A DNA stretch of 14,405 nucleotides from Cycloclasticus sp. (lineage in GTDB: Bacteria; Pseudomonadota; Gammaproteobacteria; Methylococcales; Cycloclasticaceae), in NCBI GenBank assembly GCA_018066825.1, contig JAGPVU010000086.1, positions 1 to 14,405 on the forward strand, read 5' to 3'. This document shows positions 14,262 to 14,405 of the stretch, one piece after another; within the stretch, counting starts at the first letter, position 1; each line of letters begins with the position of its first letter. The notes below the pieces were generated by a model, which searched no databases, was not told the DNA's origin, and worked only from the letters and a program-made list of their open reading frames with translations. A program made the position numbers and the translations under genes.

Positions 14262-14405
14262 CTAATTATCTGGATCAGTCAACAGGCCCACACTTGGCAC
14301 GCCCGCTGCTTGGAGTGTGGTCATCGCACGTACGACTTCACCGTAAGCGACACCTTGGTCACCACGAATCATCACCGCTGTGGTTGGTTGGTTACGCAAA
14401 ACCGC
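14262..14405 (-). CDS. tolR: TolR, C-terminal part (5' end beyond window)
   Basis: The frame is open from the right edge to TAG at 14264-14262 and encodes the last 47 residues of TolR. VMIRGDQGVAYGEVVRAM and LQAAGVPSVGLLTDP are typical of the periplasmic C-terminal domain of TolR/ExbD proteins. TolR forms, with TolQ, the proton-driven motor that energises TolA. The transmembrane helix with its catalytic Asp would lie outside the window. The gene precedes tolA by nine nt. Confidence 0.93.
   Translation of the reverse strand, partial: AVLRNQPTTAVMIRGDQGVAYGEVVRAMTTLQAAGVPSVGLLTDPDN

Overview
The window reads as chromosomal DNA of a gammaproteobacterium. The reasons are the tolR-tolA-tolB-pal-cpoB order, followed by queE, queC and a tRNA-Lys as in Pseudomonas-type genomes, a type II beta-carbonic anhydrase numbered like E. 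coli Can, and a cbpA-cbpM pair. I cannot name the genus. No insertion sequence, phage gene, CRISPR array or rRNA is visible. Most genes are conserved core or housekeeping genes.

Left part (1-4600). A NYN-domain (LabA-like) protein, cut by the left edge, converges on a leftward cluster. Read in the direction of transcription, that cluster is dodecin, the J-domain co-chaperone CbpA, its modulator CbpM, a DCC-family thiol protein and a 2-oxoglutarate/Fe(II) oxygenase resembling the bacterial EF-Tu prolyl hydroxylase. It looks like a stress and protein-quality-control group. A carbonic anhydrase gene (can) is divergent from dodecin; two small palindromes lie between them. can converges on a DUF2721 membrane protein so tightly that the two stop codons overlap. 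Next to it is an apparent remnant: the C-terminal half of an outer-membrane barrel protein.

Middle part (4600-8925). A rightward three-gene operon encodes a circularly permuted ATP-grasp enzyme, an alpha-E protein and a two-zinc-ribbon metallopeptidase, with 1-nt and 4-nt overlaps. It faces the gene for Anbu, the bacterial proteasome-like peptidase, which ends 15 nt away on the other strand. ATP-grasp, alpha-E and Anbu are known to co-occur in a poorly understood predicted peptide-ligation/proteolysis system. This is the most interesting part of the window. The convergent layout and the metallopeptidase, with no transglutaminase gene in the window, are the points worth following.

Right part (9130-14405). 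All genes run leftward: tolR (partial), tolA, tolB, pal, cpoB, queE, queC, then tRNA-Lys(UUU) with its own likely promoter and a strong intrinsic terminator. Tol-Pal links inner membrane, periplasm and outer membrane at division. CpoB couples it to peptidoglycan synthesis. QueE and QueC perform consecutive steps of preQ0 (queuosine precursor) synthesis.

Several starts were moved from the longest ORF to a supported start: dodecin (ATG at 3027), Anbu (ATG at 8922, exposing the catalytic Thr), CpoB (TTG at 11488, coupled to the pal stop) and the oxygenase (ATG at 1113).
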